Below, piece after piece: positions 36,062-44,448 of a DNA stretch of 64,000 nucleotides (the first letter of the stretch is position 1; each line of letters opens with the position of its first letter). This stretch comes from Flavobacteriales bacterium (lineage in GTDB: Bacteria; Bacteroidota; Bacteroidia; Flavobacteriales; Flavobacteriaceae): positions 1-64,000 of the forward strand of contig WTIO01000065.1 of NCBI GenBank assembly GCA_011526365.1, in the 5' to 3' direction. The translations under genes were made by a program, and so were the position numbers. Under the pieces are notes generated by a model. The model saw nothing but the letters and a program-made list of their open reading frames with translations, did not search any database and was not told the DNA's origin.

Positions 36062-37336
36062 ATGGCAGTAGATTTATTATTAGGCCTTCAATGGGGAGAT
36101 GAGGGAAAAGGAAAAATTGTCGATGTTTTAACAACCCACTACGATATTATTGCGCGCTTCCAAGGGGGTCCCAATGCAGGACATACCTTAGAGTTCGACG
36201 GTATCAAGCACGTGTTACACACCATTCCCTCAGGAATTTTTCACCCCACTGCCTTAAATCTAATTGGAAATGGTGTTGTTATTGACCCCGCCATATTTAA
36301 GAAAGAAATCGAAGGACTTCAACCGTTTAACATCGATATTGCCAACAAGTTATTAATCTCCAAAAAGGCACACCTTATTTTACCCACGCACCGTTTGTTG
36401 GATGCGGCTTCTGAAGCTGCCAAAGGCAAAGGTAAAATTGGATCTACCCTAAAAGGCATAGGTCCCACCTACATGGATAAAACCGGGCGAAACGGCATTC
36501 GTGTTGGAGACATACTCACAGACCAATGGGAAGCAAAATACCAACTGCTCAAAGAAAAGCACCTGAAACTTTTAGCAGGCTATCCCCAAAATGACACCTT
36601 TGATCTCAACGCTCTAGAGGCAGAATTTATGGCAGGAATAGCCATTATTAAAAGCTGTAAAATTGTAGATAGCGAACAATTTATTTACGAAGCACAGGCC
36701 CAAGGGAAAAAAATTCTTGCAGAAGGGGCCCAAGGCTCCCTACTAGACATTGATTTTGGGACTTATCCCTACGTTACCTCTTCCACTACTACTGCTGCTG
36801 GAGCCTGTACTGGATTGGGAGTAGCACCCAATCAGGTAAAAGAAGTGTTGGGAATTTTTAAGGCCTACGCCACACGGGTTGGAAGTGGCCCTTTTCCTAC
36901 AGAACTATTTGATGAAAACGGTGCCCAAATGGCCAAAGTGGGCCACGAATTTGGCGCTACTACAGGGCGTCCTCGACGCTGCGGCTGGATTGATTTAGTA
37001 GCCTTAAAATACGCCATACAAATTAATGGTGTAACCCAATTAATGATGATGAAGGGCGATGTACTTTCGGGCTTTGACAGCATTAAGGCCTGCACGGCCT
37101 ACACCACCAGTGGAGGAACTCAGGAACACCTGCCCTATGACTTGTCTGATCCCTCAATAGCTCCTGTTTATACGACGATCCCCGGCTGGGAAGAAGACCT
37201 GACAGGTCTTAAATCGGAAGCTGATTTCCCAGAAAACTTCCGAAAGTATGTTGCCTATTTAGAGGAACAATTGGCCACTCCAATTAAAATTGTTTCTGTA
37301 GGACCCGATCGGGAGCAAACCATTTTTAGATCTTAA
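36062..37336 (+). CDS. purA: Adenylosuccinate synthetase
   Basis: The 424-residue enzyme has GLQWGDEGKGKIVD (8-21) with the catalytic Asp, GGPNAGHTL with the catalytic His, GIGPTYMDKTGRNGIRVGD, FPTE and the switch TTGRPRRCGWIDL. It joins IMP and aspartate with GTP, the first AMP-specific step of purine synthesis. It is co-directional with the Fur-family gene (eight-base gap) and with the OstA-like gene ten bases downstream. Confidence 0.97.
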   Translation: MAVDLLLGLQWGDEGKGKIVDVLTTHYDIIARFQGGPNAGHTLEFDGIKHVLHTIPSGIFHPTALNLIGNGVVIDPAIFKKEIEGLQPFNIDIANKLLISKKAHLILPTHRLLDAASEAAKGKGKIGSTLKGIGPTYMDKTGRNGIRVGDILTDQWEAKYQLLKEKHLKLLAGYPQNDTFDLNALEAEFMAGIAIIKSCKIVDSEQFIYEAQAQGKKILAEGAQGSLLDIDFGTYPYVTSSTTTAAGACTGLGVAPNQVKEVLGIFKAYATRVGSGPFPTELFDENGAQMAKVGHEFGATTGRPRRCGWIDLVALKYAIQINGVTQLMMMKGDVLSGFDSIKACTAYTTSGGTQEHLPYDLSDPSIAPVYTTIPGWEEDLTGLKSEADFPENFRKYVAYLEEQLATPIKIVSVGPDREQTIFRS

Positions 37337-37346
37337 ACCCTGCGGT

Positions 37347-39014
37347 ATGGTCCCTAACATGACCACGAAATTTTTATTGTTTTTTTTATTGCTCTCCGCG
37401 AGTGTGCTGGGGCAGGATTCTAAGATTATTGAAATTCGAAAAGCGGGAAGCTCTACCCAAGATGAACTTCAATTTCCAGGGGCCAATATTTTACTACGAG
37501 ACAAAACCACACGCGTAGTACTGTTTCACGAAGGAGCATTGGTGGAGTCGAACCGATCGTTATTTTACCGCGCTAAGAATTTTTTTACCGCTGAAGGTGA
37601 TGTAGTATTTACGCAAGGTGATAGCCTAAAAATGACCTGTACCTATTTGGAATATGATGGACAAACAAAAAAAGCTAAGGCCTGGGGTAATGTGGTGCTA
37701 AAGCGCCCCGACATGTCCTTGGAAACAGACACCCTCTACCTCGACAGGCTTATAAACAAAGCTTTTTACAATACCCCAGGGAAAATTGTAGACGAAGAAA
37801 GTGTCCTTACCAGTAATCGGGGCATCTATTTTTTAGACGAAAAAAAATACCGCTTTATCAGTAATGTAAACATAAAAAACCCCGAATACACGATAAAGGC
37901 AACCCAACTAGACTATTTCACAACATCGGATAGAGCTTATTTTTACGGCCCTTCTACCATCACAGGAGAAGAATACACCATCTTTAGCGAACGTGGCTTT
38001 TACGATACCCGTATCCAAAAAGGGAATTTTAAAAAAAATGCTACCATTTATTACGATGGGAAAATCATTAAAGGCGACAGCCTGTACTTTGAAAATGAGC
38101 GCGAATACGCAGCTGGCACAAATCGCGTAAGCATAGTGGATACCTTAAATCAATCGATAATACAGGGGCATTATGGGGAGATTTTTAAAGCCAAGGATTC
38201 TGCAATTATTACCAAAAGAGCCTTGGCTACAAATATCATCGATCAAGATTCCCTGTTTATCCATGCCGATACCTTAATTGCTACAGGCCCCGAAACAGAT
38301 CGAATTCTTCGCGGACATTACGATGTGCGAATTTTTAAATCAGATATTCGAGGGAAATCAGATTCGGTACATTTTAACGAATCTACGGGACGCATCAAAC
38401 TCCTAAAAAAGCCCTTTACTGCTCAGGAAGAACGCGTATTAACCGCCAAAGAGCGCAATCAACGCAATCCTGTGTTGTGGTTTGGCCCCAGTCAAATGAC
38501 TGGAGATGAAATTTATTTAATTTCCAACCTTACCACCCGTAAACTGGATTCGCTTAAAATTATAGGAGATGCCTTTGTCATTGAAAAAGACAGCATCAGT
38601 ACCAACGGCTACAACCAAATCAAAGGGGGTGTCTTAGACGGCGTATTTCGAGAAGGGGCCTTGGAAAAAATAAACGTTACCAAAAACACCCTAGTGGTGT
38701 ACTACCTCTACTCCGACGAAACCCAAGAGCTTATTGGCATCAATAAAACCTTATGCAGTGCGTTAGAAATGCAAATCATCAATAACGAAATTGCAGACAT
38801 CCGATTTTATGTCAGCCCCAGTGGTGATGTTTTCCCCGATGAAGAAATAGATGCCAATGAGCGTACCTTAAAGGGATTTATTTGGCGGGAGAAAGAGCGC
38901 CCCAAATCGAAGTTGGACTTGTTTAGTGAAGCAGATCAGCAACTTCAACTCCCTAAAATTGAAGGAATTGCAATTCCCGAAGCTTTTTTTGACAACAGTA
39001 TCATTATAAACTAA
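37347..39014 (+). CDS. OstA/LptA-like exported protein
   Basis: The 555-residue protein has a signal peptide (cleavage after SASVLGQ). It is made mainly of repeating beta segments of the OstA type, for example FTAEGDVVFTQGDSLKMTC and AWGNVVLKRPDMSLETDTLYL. Such beta-jellyroll repeats form the periplasmic bridge (LptA) or N-terminal part of LptD that moves lipopolysaccharide to the outer membrane. The protein is much longer than E. coli LptA and has no LptD barrel, so it is probably a Bacteroidota-specific Lpt bridge component. An alternative start is ATG 37359. Confidence 0.86.
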   Translation: MVPNMTTKFLLFFLLLSASVLGQDSKIIEIRKAGSSTQDELQFPGANILLRDKTTRVVLFHEGALVESNRSLFYRAKNFFTAEGDVVFTQGDSLKMTCTYLEYDGQTKKAKAWGNVVLKRPDMSLETDTLYLDRLINKAFYNTPGKIVDEESVLTSNRGIYFLDEKKYRFISNVNIKNPEYTIKATQLDYFTTSDRAYFYGPSTITGEEYTIFSERGFYDTRIQKGNFKKNATIYYDGKIIKGDSLYFENEREYAAGTNRVSIVDTLNQSIIQGHYGEIFKAKDSAIITKRALATNIIDQDSLFIHADTLIATGPETDRILRGHYDVRIFKSDIRGKSDSVHFNESTGRIKLLKKPFTAQEERVLTAKERNQRNPVLWFGPSQMTGDEIYLISNLTTRKLDSLKIIGDAFVIEKDSISTNGYNQIKGGVLDGVFREGALEKINVTKNTLVVYYLYSDETQELIGINKTLCSALEMQIINNEIADIRFYVSPSGDVFPDEEIDANERTLKGFIWREKERPKSKLDLFSEADQQLQLPKIEGIAIPEAFFDNSIIIN

Positions 39015-39015
39015 A

Positions 39016-40194
39016 ATGCTTCAAGATCAATTTTTAAAATACCTTGCCAAAACTACTCCAGCTCCCCTCGGGTTGCCCATTGCAAAAGCAGCTGGGAGCT
39101 ATCTATGGGACAGCAGCGGAAAAGCCTATTTAGATTTTGTTGCTGGCGTATCTGCCTGTAGTATTGGGCACTGCCACCCAAGGGTGGTGGAGGCCATAAA
39201 AACACAAAGCGAAAGTTACCTACATGTAATGGTATATGGTGAGTTTGCCCAACAACCCGTTGTTGATTTGGCAGCATTGCTATTGAAACAACTGCCCCAA
39301 AATCATGAAAAAATTTACCTTACGAACTCGGGTACAGAAGCCATTGAAGGCGCGTTAAAACTGGCAAAAAGAGCAACAGGGCGGACCGGTTTTGTAGCGG
39401 CTAAAAACAGCTACCACGGCAGTACGCAAGGTGCACTTAGTGTTACCGGCTACGAACCCATTAAAAGGGCCTATCGTCCCCTGCTAAACGACATCCAATT
39501 TATCCCATTTAATGCTGAAGAAGCACTTGATAAAATCACCACTACTACCGCTGCCGTAATTTTGGAAACCATCCAAGGCGGTGCGGGCTTCATAGTACCC
39601 ACCCACGGATATTTAGCAAAGGTAAAAGCACGGTGCGAGGCGGTTGGTGCCCTGCTAATTTTAGATGAAATTCAACCAGGCTTTGGACGCACGGGCACCC
39701 TTTTTGGTTTCGAACATTTTGAGGTAACGCCTGATATCCTTGTTATGGGTAAAGGAATGGGGGGTGGTGTACCCATAGGAGCTTTTACCGCAAGTAAGGC
39801 CCTAATGGATTGCTTTACACATGCTCCAGCCTTGGGCCATATTACCACTTTTGGAGGGCACCCCTTAATTGCTGCTGCTGCCAAAGCCACCTTAGAGGAA
39901 ATTCTTGAAAGTGGAATAATGGATACTATAGCCAAAAAAGAACAGTTATTCCGAGAGGCCCTAAACCATCCAAAAATTCGACAAATCAATGGAAAAGGCC
40001 TAATGCTAGCCCCAATCTTCAAAACCCCTGAAGTAGCTCAACAAGTCATTCATAAAGCCCTGGAACGCGGATTGATAGTATTTGGTTTACTATGGGAGAA
40101 AAGAGCCGTTAGAATTTCACCACCACTAACCATTTCTGAAGCAGAAATCCTAAAGGGCTGCAAAATTATTATCGATATTTTAGACGAGCTCTAG
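39016..40194 (+). CDS. Class III (acetylornithine/ornithine-type) aminotransferase
   Basis: The 392-residue PLP enzyme shows YLDFVAGVSACSIGHCHPRVV, TNSGTEAIEGALKLAK, YHGSTQGALSVTGYEP and LILDEIQPGFGRTG. The Schiff-base Lys246 lies in LVMGKGMGGGVPIG, and FGGHPLIAAAAKA follows. This is the class III omega-aminotransferase fold. Closest subgroups are acetylornithine, ornithine or 4-aminobutyrate transaminases; the precise amino donor cannot be assigned by eye. It begins one base after the OstA-like stop. Confidence 0.9.
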   Translation: MLQDQFLKYLAKTTPAPLGLPIAKAAGSYLWDSSGKAYLDFVAGVSACSIGHCHPRVVEAIKTQSESYLHVMVYGEFAQQPVVDLAALLLKQLPQNHEKIYLTNSGTEAIEGALKLAKRATGRTGFVAAKNSYHGSTQGALSVTGYEPIKRAYRPLLNDIQFIPFNAEEALDKITTTTAAVILETIQGGAGFIVPTHGYLAKVKARCEAVGALLILDEIQPGFGRTGTLFGFEHFEVTPDILVMGKGMGGGVPIGAFTASKALMDCFTHAPALGHITTFGGHPLIAAAAKATLEEILESGIMDTIAKKEQLFREALNHPKIRQINGKGLMLAPIFKTPEVAQQVIHKALERGLIVFGLLWEKRAVRISPPLTISEAEILKGCKIIIDILDEL

Positions 40195-40263
40195 TACCTG
40201 CGGCTTGCCTTTGTTAATTACTTTGTTAACAAGAATTGGCTGTAAGCCTTAAAATCCTCTTAG

Positions 40264-41655
40264 ATGCATTCTAAATTAGAAGAACAAAAGGAACCTATGT
40301 TCAACGACCCATTAGAACACAACGGTACGCTTAACAAATTTGAGCAAATGCTCGCCTCCAATCGAGTCCTCTTTTTTGACGCTCAAGAATTCGAAGAAAT
40401 CGCGCATCATTATATTGACTACGGCCAAATAAACATGGCCAAAAGAGCCCTAACACTTGCCCTTGAGCAACATCCCGACAATATTGAATTACTCCTCATA
40501 AAAAGTGAGTTGTTAATTTATGATGATAGCTTTGAAGAAGCCAAAAGAATCCATAACAAAATTGAACAATGGATGCCCAGTTCAGAGGAATTACTACTTC
40601 AAAAAGCCACCATCTATTCTAAAACCAAGCAACACCATAAAGCCATTGCCCTACTCAATGAAGCCCTCGACTTTTCCGATGATCCCATAGAGATTTGGTC
40701 TTTACTGGGTATGGAATTACTGGTAATGGAAGACTATGCTAAGGCGCAAGAATACTTTTCAAAATGCCTAAAAGCAAACCCTGATGACTACCAGGCACTC
40801 TACAATGTATTGTATTGCTATGAGCAATTAAATGATGCCGAACAGGCCATTGAAATTTTAAATGTTGTCCTCAACGAAAATCCCTATTGCGAAATTGCTT
40901 GGCACCAACTCGGAAAAATCTACACCCAGCAGCAACGTATTAAGGATGCCCTTGCCGCATTTGACTTTGCCATTATTAGTGATGATACCTTTACGGGTGC
41001 CTACATCGAAAGGGCCAAATTATTATTTCAAATTGGACGGATAAACGAGGCCATTGAAAACTATGAACTCACCCTAGGGTTTAGTGACCCTAGTGCATTC
41101 CTTTACCACAGTATCGGACAGTGTCATTTGGCGTTAGGGAACCATCAACTGGCCATCAATCATTTTAAAAAAGCCCTAGACCTAGAGCCGAGTTATGAGA
41201 AATCGTGGTTGGCATTAATTGATTTTTATACTGAAAAAGGGGATCTGGAAAAAGGGCAGTACTACACCAAACACGCCCTCCTAGCACTTCGAGATAGCGT
41301 TGCTCTATGGAGCAAAAGCGGTTTTTTATACAGCACCATGACACGCTACCAAGAAGCCTGCCATGCCTTTGAACAAGCGGTAGGCTTAGGAAACAAAGAG
41401 TGGACTATTTGGAAAACCTGGATTGACAACCTCCTACAACTGCAAGAATGGGACAAGGCCTTAAATGTGTGCTATTTGGCCAAGGAATACTATCCCGAAG
41501 AAACTTCACTAGACTTACGCATGTCGGGTTGTTATTTGCGCTTAGGAAAAACAGATGAAAGTGCATACTTTCTTTCCACGGCCAAAAACAGTGCTTCCCT
41601 CCCCTCATCTATTGTGGCTATTTTCCCCGAACTTGCCGCACAAATCAGGGCATAA
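40264..41655 (+). CDS. Tetratricopeptide repeat protein
   Basis: The 463-residue protein is made of about ten TPR-like helical hairpins, for example MAKRALTLALEQHPDNIELL, AKAQEYFSKCLKANPDDYQA, AIEILNVVLNENPYCEIAWH and LAINHFKKALDLEPSYEKSW. There is no signal peptide or TM helix, so it is cytoplasmic. It would serve as a protein-interaction scaffold; partners are unknown. It is followed by the two DUF368 genes on the same strand. Confidence 0.9.
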   Translation: MHSKLEEQKEPMFNDPLEHNGTLNKFEQMLASNRVLFFDAQEFEEIAHHYIDYGQINMAKRALTLALEQHPDNIELLLIKSELLIYDDSFEEAKRIHNKIEQWMPSSEELLLQKATIYSKTKQHHKAIALLNEALDFSDDPIEIWSLLGMELLVMEDYAKAQEYFSKCLKANPDDYQALYNVLYCYEQLNDAEQAIEILNVVLNENPYCEIAWHQLGKIYTQQQRIKDALAAFDFAIISDDTFTGAYIERAKLLFQIGRINEAIENYELTLGFSDPSAFLYHSIGQCHLALGNHQLAINHFKKALDLEPSYEKSWLALIDFYTEKGDLEKGQYYTKHALLALRDSVALWSKSGFLYSTMTRYQEACHAFEQAVGLGNKEWTIWKTWIDNLLQLQEWDKALNVCYLAKEYYPEETSLDLRMSGCYLRLGKTDESAYFLSTAKNSASLPSSIVAIFPELAAQIRA

Positions 41656-41683
41656 AACCCCAACACGCTCCATGGGGAATATG

Positions 41684-41691
41684 TATCTTTA
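41684..41691 (+). promoter_or_regulatory. Candidate -7 box of the DUF368 pair
   Basis: TATCTTTA (last base off consensus) lies 24 bases before the first DUF368 ATG at 41716. No TTG at -33. Confidence 0.3.
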
Positions 41692-41715
41692 CAACGAAAT
41701 GGGAGCCTCGTTAAA

Positions 41716-42663
41716 ATGAATCAAAATCACCTTATACTATATCTTAAAGGGATGCTCATGGGCATTGCTGATCTGGTTCCTGGCGTATCTGGAGGTACGA
41801 TTGCGCTTGTGGTGGGGATTTATGAAGAACTCATCCACAGTTTAAACCAATTGCGACCACAGCACATACGACTGCTGTTCACCTCGGGCTGGAAAAGTTT
41901 TTGGACGGCCATCAATGGGAATTTTTTACTGAGTGTTTTTGGTGGAATAATTACCAGTATCATTGCTTTTTCTTACATCATAAATTGGTTATATACAGTA
42001 TATCAGCCCGTACTGTTTGCCTTTTTCTTAGGGGTTTTACTTTCTAGTTTTTTACTCTTGCGCAAAAATATTACCGCCTGGAACAGCTCCAACTATTTGG
42101 CATTGGTACTTGGTGCAGCTATCGCCATAGGCATAGCACAACTTGCGCCCAGCACAGGCAACATCAGCTTGTTGTACCTCTTTTTTTGTGGGAGCATTAC
42201 TATTAGTGCCATGTTACTACCAGGACTTTCGGGAGCCTATTTGTTGCTCCTACTTGGAGCGTATCAACCTGTGCTAAACGCCTTAAGTTCATTTTTTGGG
42301 GCACTCGCCACTGTTGATACTGCAGCGCTGGTCGAATACGGCAGTCAACTATTTAGTTTGGGAATAGGCGTAATTTTGGGATTACTACTTTTTTCAGGCT
42401 TTCTCAAATGGTGTTTGCATAATTATTATGCCCCCACCCTTTCCCTGCTTTTGGGCTTAATGCTTGGTGCCAGCTATAAAATTTGGCCCTGGCAAAACGA
42501 AGTACAAGAACTTCAAAAAGGTGCTACAGAGCTAGTGTGGCCCAATGCTTTTAATAGTGACCCGCAACTGCTTGCGACTGTCATCGCTTTTTGCTGTGGT
42601 GTGGCCCTACTTTTTGCCCTAGAAAAATTTTTAAACCTGCTGCAGAATGAAACAACGCACTAG
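41716..42663 (+). CDS. DUF368 (PopT-type) polyprenyl-phosphate transporter, copy 1
   Basis: The 315-residue integral membrane protein has about eight to nine TM helices. It carries the DUF368 signature ADLVPGVSGGTIALVVGIYEEL near residue 16 (quoted as ADLVPGVSGGTIA) and a second, inverted-half-like signature LLPGLSGAYLLLLLGAY near 155. DUF368 proteins have been shown in other bacteria to return undecaprenyl phosphate across the inner membrane for cell-wall and glycan synthesis. The next gene is a paralogue overlapping by 17 bases. Confidence 0.88.
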   Translation: MNQNHLILYLKGMLMGIADLVPGVSGGTIALVVGIYEELIHSLNQLRPQHIRLLFTSGWKSFWTAINGNFLLSVFGGIITSIIAFSYIINWLYTVYQPVLFAFFLGVLLSSFLLLRKNITAWNSSNYLALVLGAAIAIGIAQLAPSTGNISLLYLFFCGSITISAMLLPGLSGAYLLLLLGAYQPVLNALSSFFGALATVDTAALVEYGSQLFSLGIGVILGLLLFSGFLKWCLHNYYAPTLSLLLGLMLGASYKIWPWQNEVQELQKGATELVWPNAFNSDPQLLATVIAFCCGVALLFALEKFLNLLQNETTH

Positions 42664-43657
42664 GGCAGATCGCTTGCTGTTGCTTCTTAAGGGAATTGCA
42701 ATGGGAGCTGCTAACAAGGTACCGGGCGTTTCAGGAGGTATCGTTGCTGTGGTTACAGGTTTTTACGAAGAGCTTATTTATTCCCTTCAAAAATTTAATT
42801 TAAAAGCCCTAAAGCTACTGCTAAACGGGCGTTTTATGTCCTGCTATAACTACATCAATGGTTCTTTTTTAGTGTGGCTTTTTGGCGGGCTAATCATCAG
42901 CTACTTTAGTGTTTCACTTGTGTTAGATTATTTTATTTCCCAGCAAGAAATTTACGTTTGGGGACTTTTTTTTGGGATGATTTTGGCCTCCACTTATTTC
43001 ATTGCCCTCCAAATAGAACGCTGGAACACTACGTTGTTGACCATATTACTCCTCAGTGGTGCCCTAGGGTTGGTATTGAGTTTTATTGATCCCCTGCCGG
43101 AGAACGACAACCTCTTTTTTGTAGTGTTGTGTGGCATTGTTAGCATCACTGGAATGACCCTCCCAGGCTTTTCGGGCTCCTACCTGCTTTTAATTTTGGG
43201 CAACTACAGCCTTTTACTAGTAGATGCGGTAAATGCCTTATTTTTCAGTCTTCAAAGTATGTTGGTGGGGAATTTTGATTTTTTAGAGGATCCTACCCGC
43301 GTACGACTCCTAATTATACTTTTCTTTTTTACCCTAGGCTCCATTATTGGCTTGGTGGTGTTTTCCAATGTTATTGCTTGGGTACTTAAAAAGTATCACG
43401 ACCACACCATTGCCGCCATCATAGGCTTTATCCTTGGTGCGCTGGGGAATGTGTGGCCGTTTAAATTAACTACCTACCAAACAGGGACCCAAGGAGAAGT
43501 CCTTTTCAATCGGTTGGGAAAACCAAAAATTCAAGAGTACAGCACCTATTTTCCCGATTTAGAAGCCGCTTCAACTTGGATTACCTTGGTCTTTGTACTT
43601 TTGGGCATTGCAATTGTAAGTTTACTAGAATACTATGGCGACAGGAAATTCAAATAA
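42647..43657 (+). CDS. DUF368 (PopT-type) polyprenyl-phosphate transporter, copy 2
   Basis: The 336-residue membrane protein is paralogous to its upstream neighbour. It has the N-terminal signature ANKVPGVSGGIVAVVTGFYE and the mid-protein LPGFSGSYLLLILGNY, with multiple TM helices between. The start overlaps the first copy by 17 bases and its end overlaps aroE by 23, so all three are co-translated. The two copies differ clearly in the variable loops, so this is an old duplication. Same predicted lipid-carrier recycling role. Confidence 0.88.
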   Translation: MKQRTRADRLLLLLKGIAMGAANKVPGVSGGIVAVVTGFYEELIYSLQKFNLKALKLLLNGRFMSCYNYINGSFLVWLFGGLIISYFSVSLVLDYFISQQEIYVWGLFFGMILASTYFIALQIERWNTTLLTILLLSGALGLVLSFIDPLPENDNLFFVVLCGIVSITGMTLPGFSGSYLLLILGNYSLLLVDAVNALFFSLQSMLVGNFDFLEDPTRVRLLIILFFFTLGSIIGLVVFSNVIAWVLKKYHDHTIAAIIGFILGALGNVWPFKLTTYQTGTQGEVLFNRLGKPKIQEYSTYFPDLEAASTWITLVFVLLGIAIVSLLEYYGDRKFK

Positions 43658-44384
43658 ACGACTTGGGCTAATTGGGAAAGACATTGACTACTCTTTCTCC
43701 AGAGGGTATTTTGCTAAAAAATTTCAAAAAGAAAACCTCCAAGGCTTCAGCTACGAAAATTTTGATCTTCCAAACACCAAAGAGATCCCAAATGTACTTC
43801 AGTTAAAGGATCTACTGGGCTGTAATGTTACCATCCCCTACAAAGAAGCTATACTGCCCTTCTTAGACGAATTGTCCCCCGAAGCACAAGCCATAGGTGC
43901 GGTAAACACTGTGGTACTTTCCCCCAACGGAAAAAAAATAGGGCACAACACCGACTGCTACGGCTTTGAAAACGCACTTAATGATCGCCTTTCAGATTGG
44001 CCCAAGGGCGCACTGATACTGGGAAGTGGCGGGGCTTCAAAAGCCATAAAATACGTGTTGGAAAAACGTAACATCCCCTACTTGGTCGTTTCGAGACATC
44101 AAAATCATGGGGCCCTTACTTACCAACAGGTTGAAGAAAAACATATCGCTAATTACCCTTTAATTATCAATTGTACCCCAATTGGAACCTATCCCAACAC
44201 CGAGGCAGCACCCAACCTACCCTACACAGCACTAACAGAAGCCAATTTCTTATTCGACTTGGTGTACAATCCTGCAGAAACCACATTTTTAAACTACGGA
44301 AAGACCCAAGGCGCGAAAATTGCCAACGGATTAAAAATGTTGGAATACCAAGCCGAAAAAGCCTGGGAACTTTGGAGGGGCTAG
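43635..44384 (+). CDS. aroE: Shikimate dehydrogenase
   Basis: The 249-residue enzyme has the substrate site GCNVTIPYKEAILPFLDEL with the catalytic Lys and the partner NTDCYGF with the catalytic Asp. The NADP-binding GSGGASKAI, NCTPIGTYP and the C-terminal NGLKMLEYQAEKAWELW complete it. It reduces 3-dehydroshikimate to shikimate in aromatic amino-acid synthesis. It overlaps the second DUF368 gene by 23 bases. Confidence 0.96.
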   Translation: MATGNSNKRLGLIGKDIDYSFSRGYFAKKFQKENLQGFSYENFDLPNTKEIPNVLQLKDLLGCNVTIPYKEAILPFLDELSPEAQAIGAVNTVVLSPNGKKIGHNTDCYGFENALNDRLSDWPKGALILGSGGASKAIKYVLEKRNIPYLVVSRHQNHGALTYQQVEEKHIANYPLIINCTPIGTYPNTEAAPNLPYTALTEANFLFDLVYNPAETTFLNYGKTQGAKIANGLKMLEYQAEKAWELWRG

Positions 44385-44401
44385 ACATTTATTTATTTTT
44401 G
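44372..44401 (+). promoter_or_regulatory. Promoter of the DUF349 gene
   Basis: TTG at 44372-44374 and TATTTTTG at 44394-44401 with a 19-base spacer match the Bacteroidota promoter. The ATG at 44449 is 47 bases downstream, a longer leader than at most genes here. Confidence 0.55.
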
Positions 44402-44448
44402 TATTATTAAAACTAAAATAGGACCCAAACCTTTAAATTCGTAGAACT

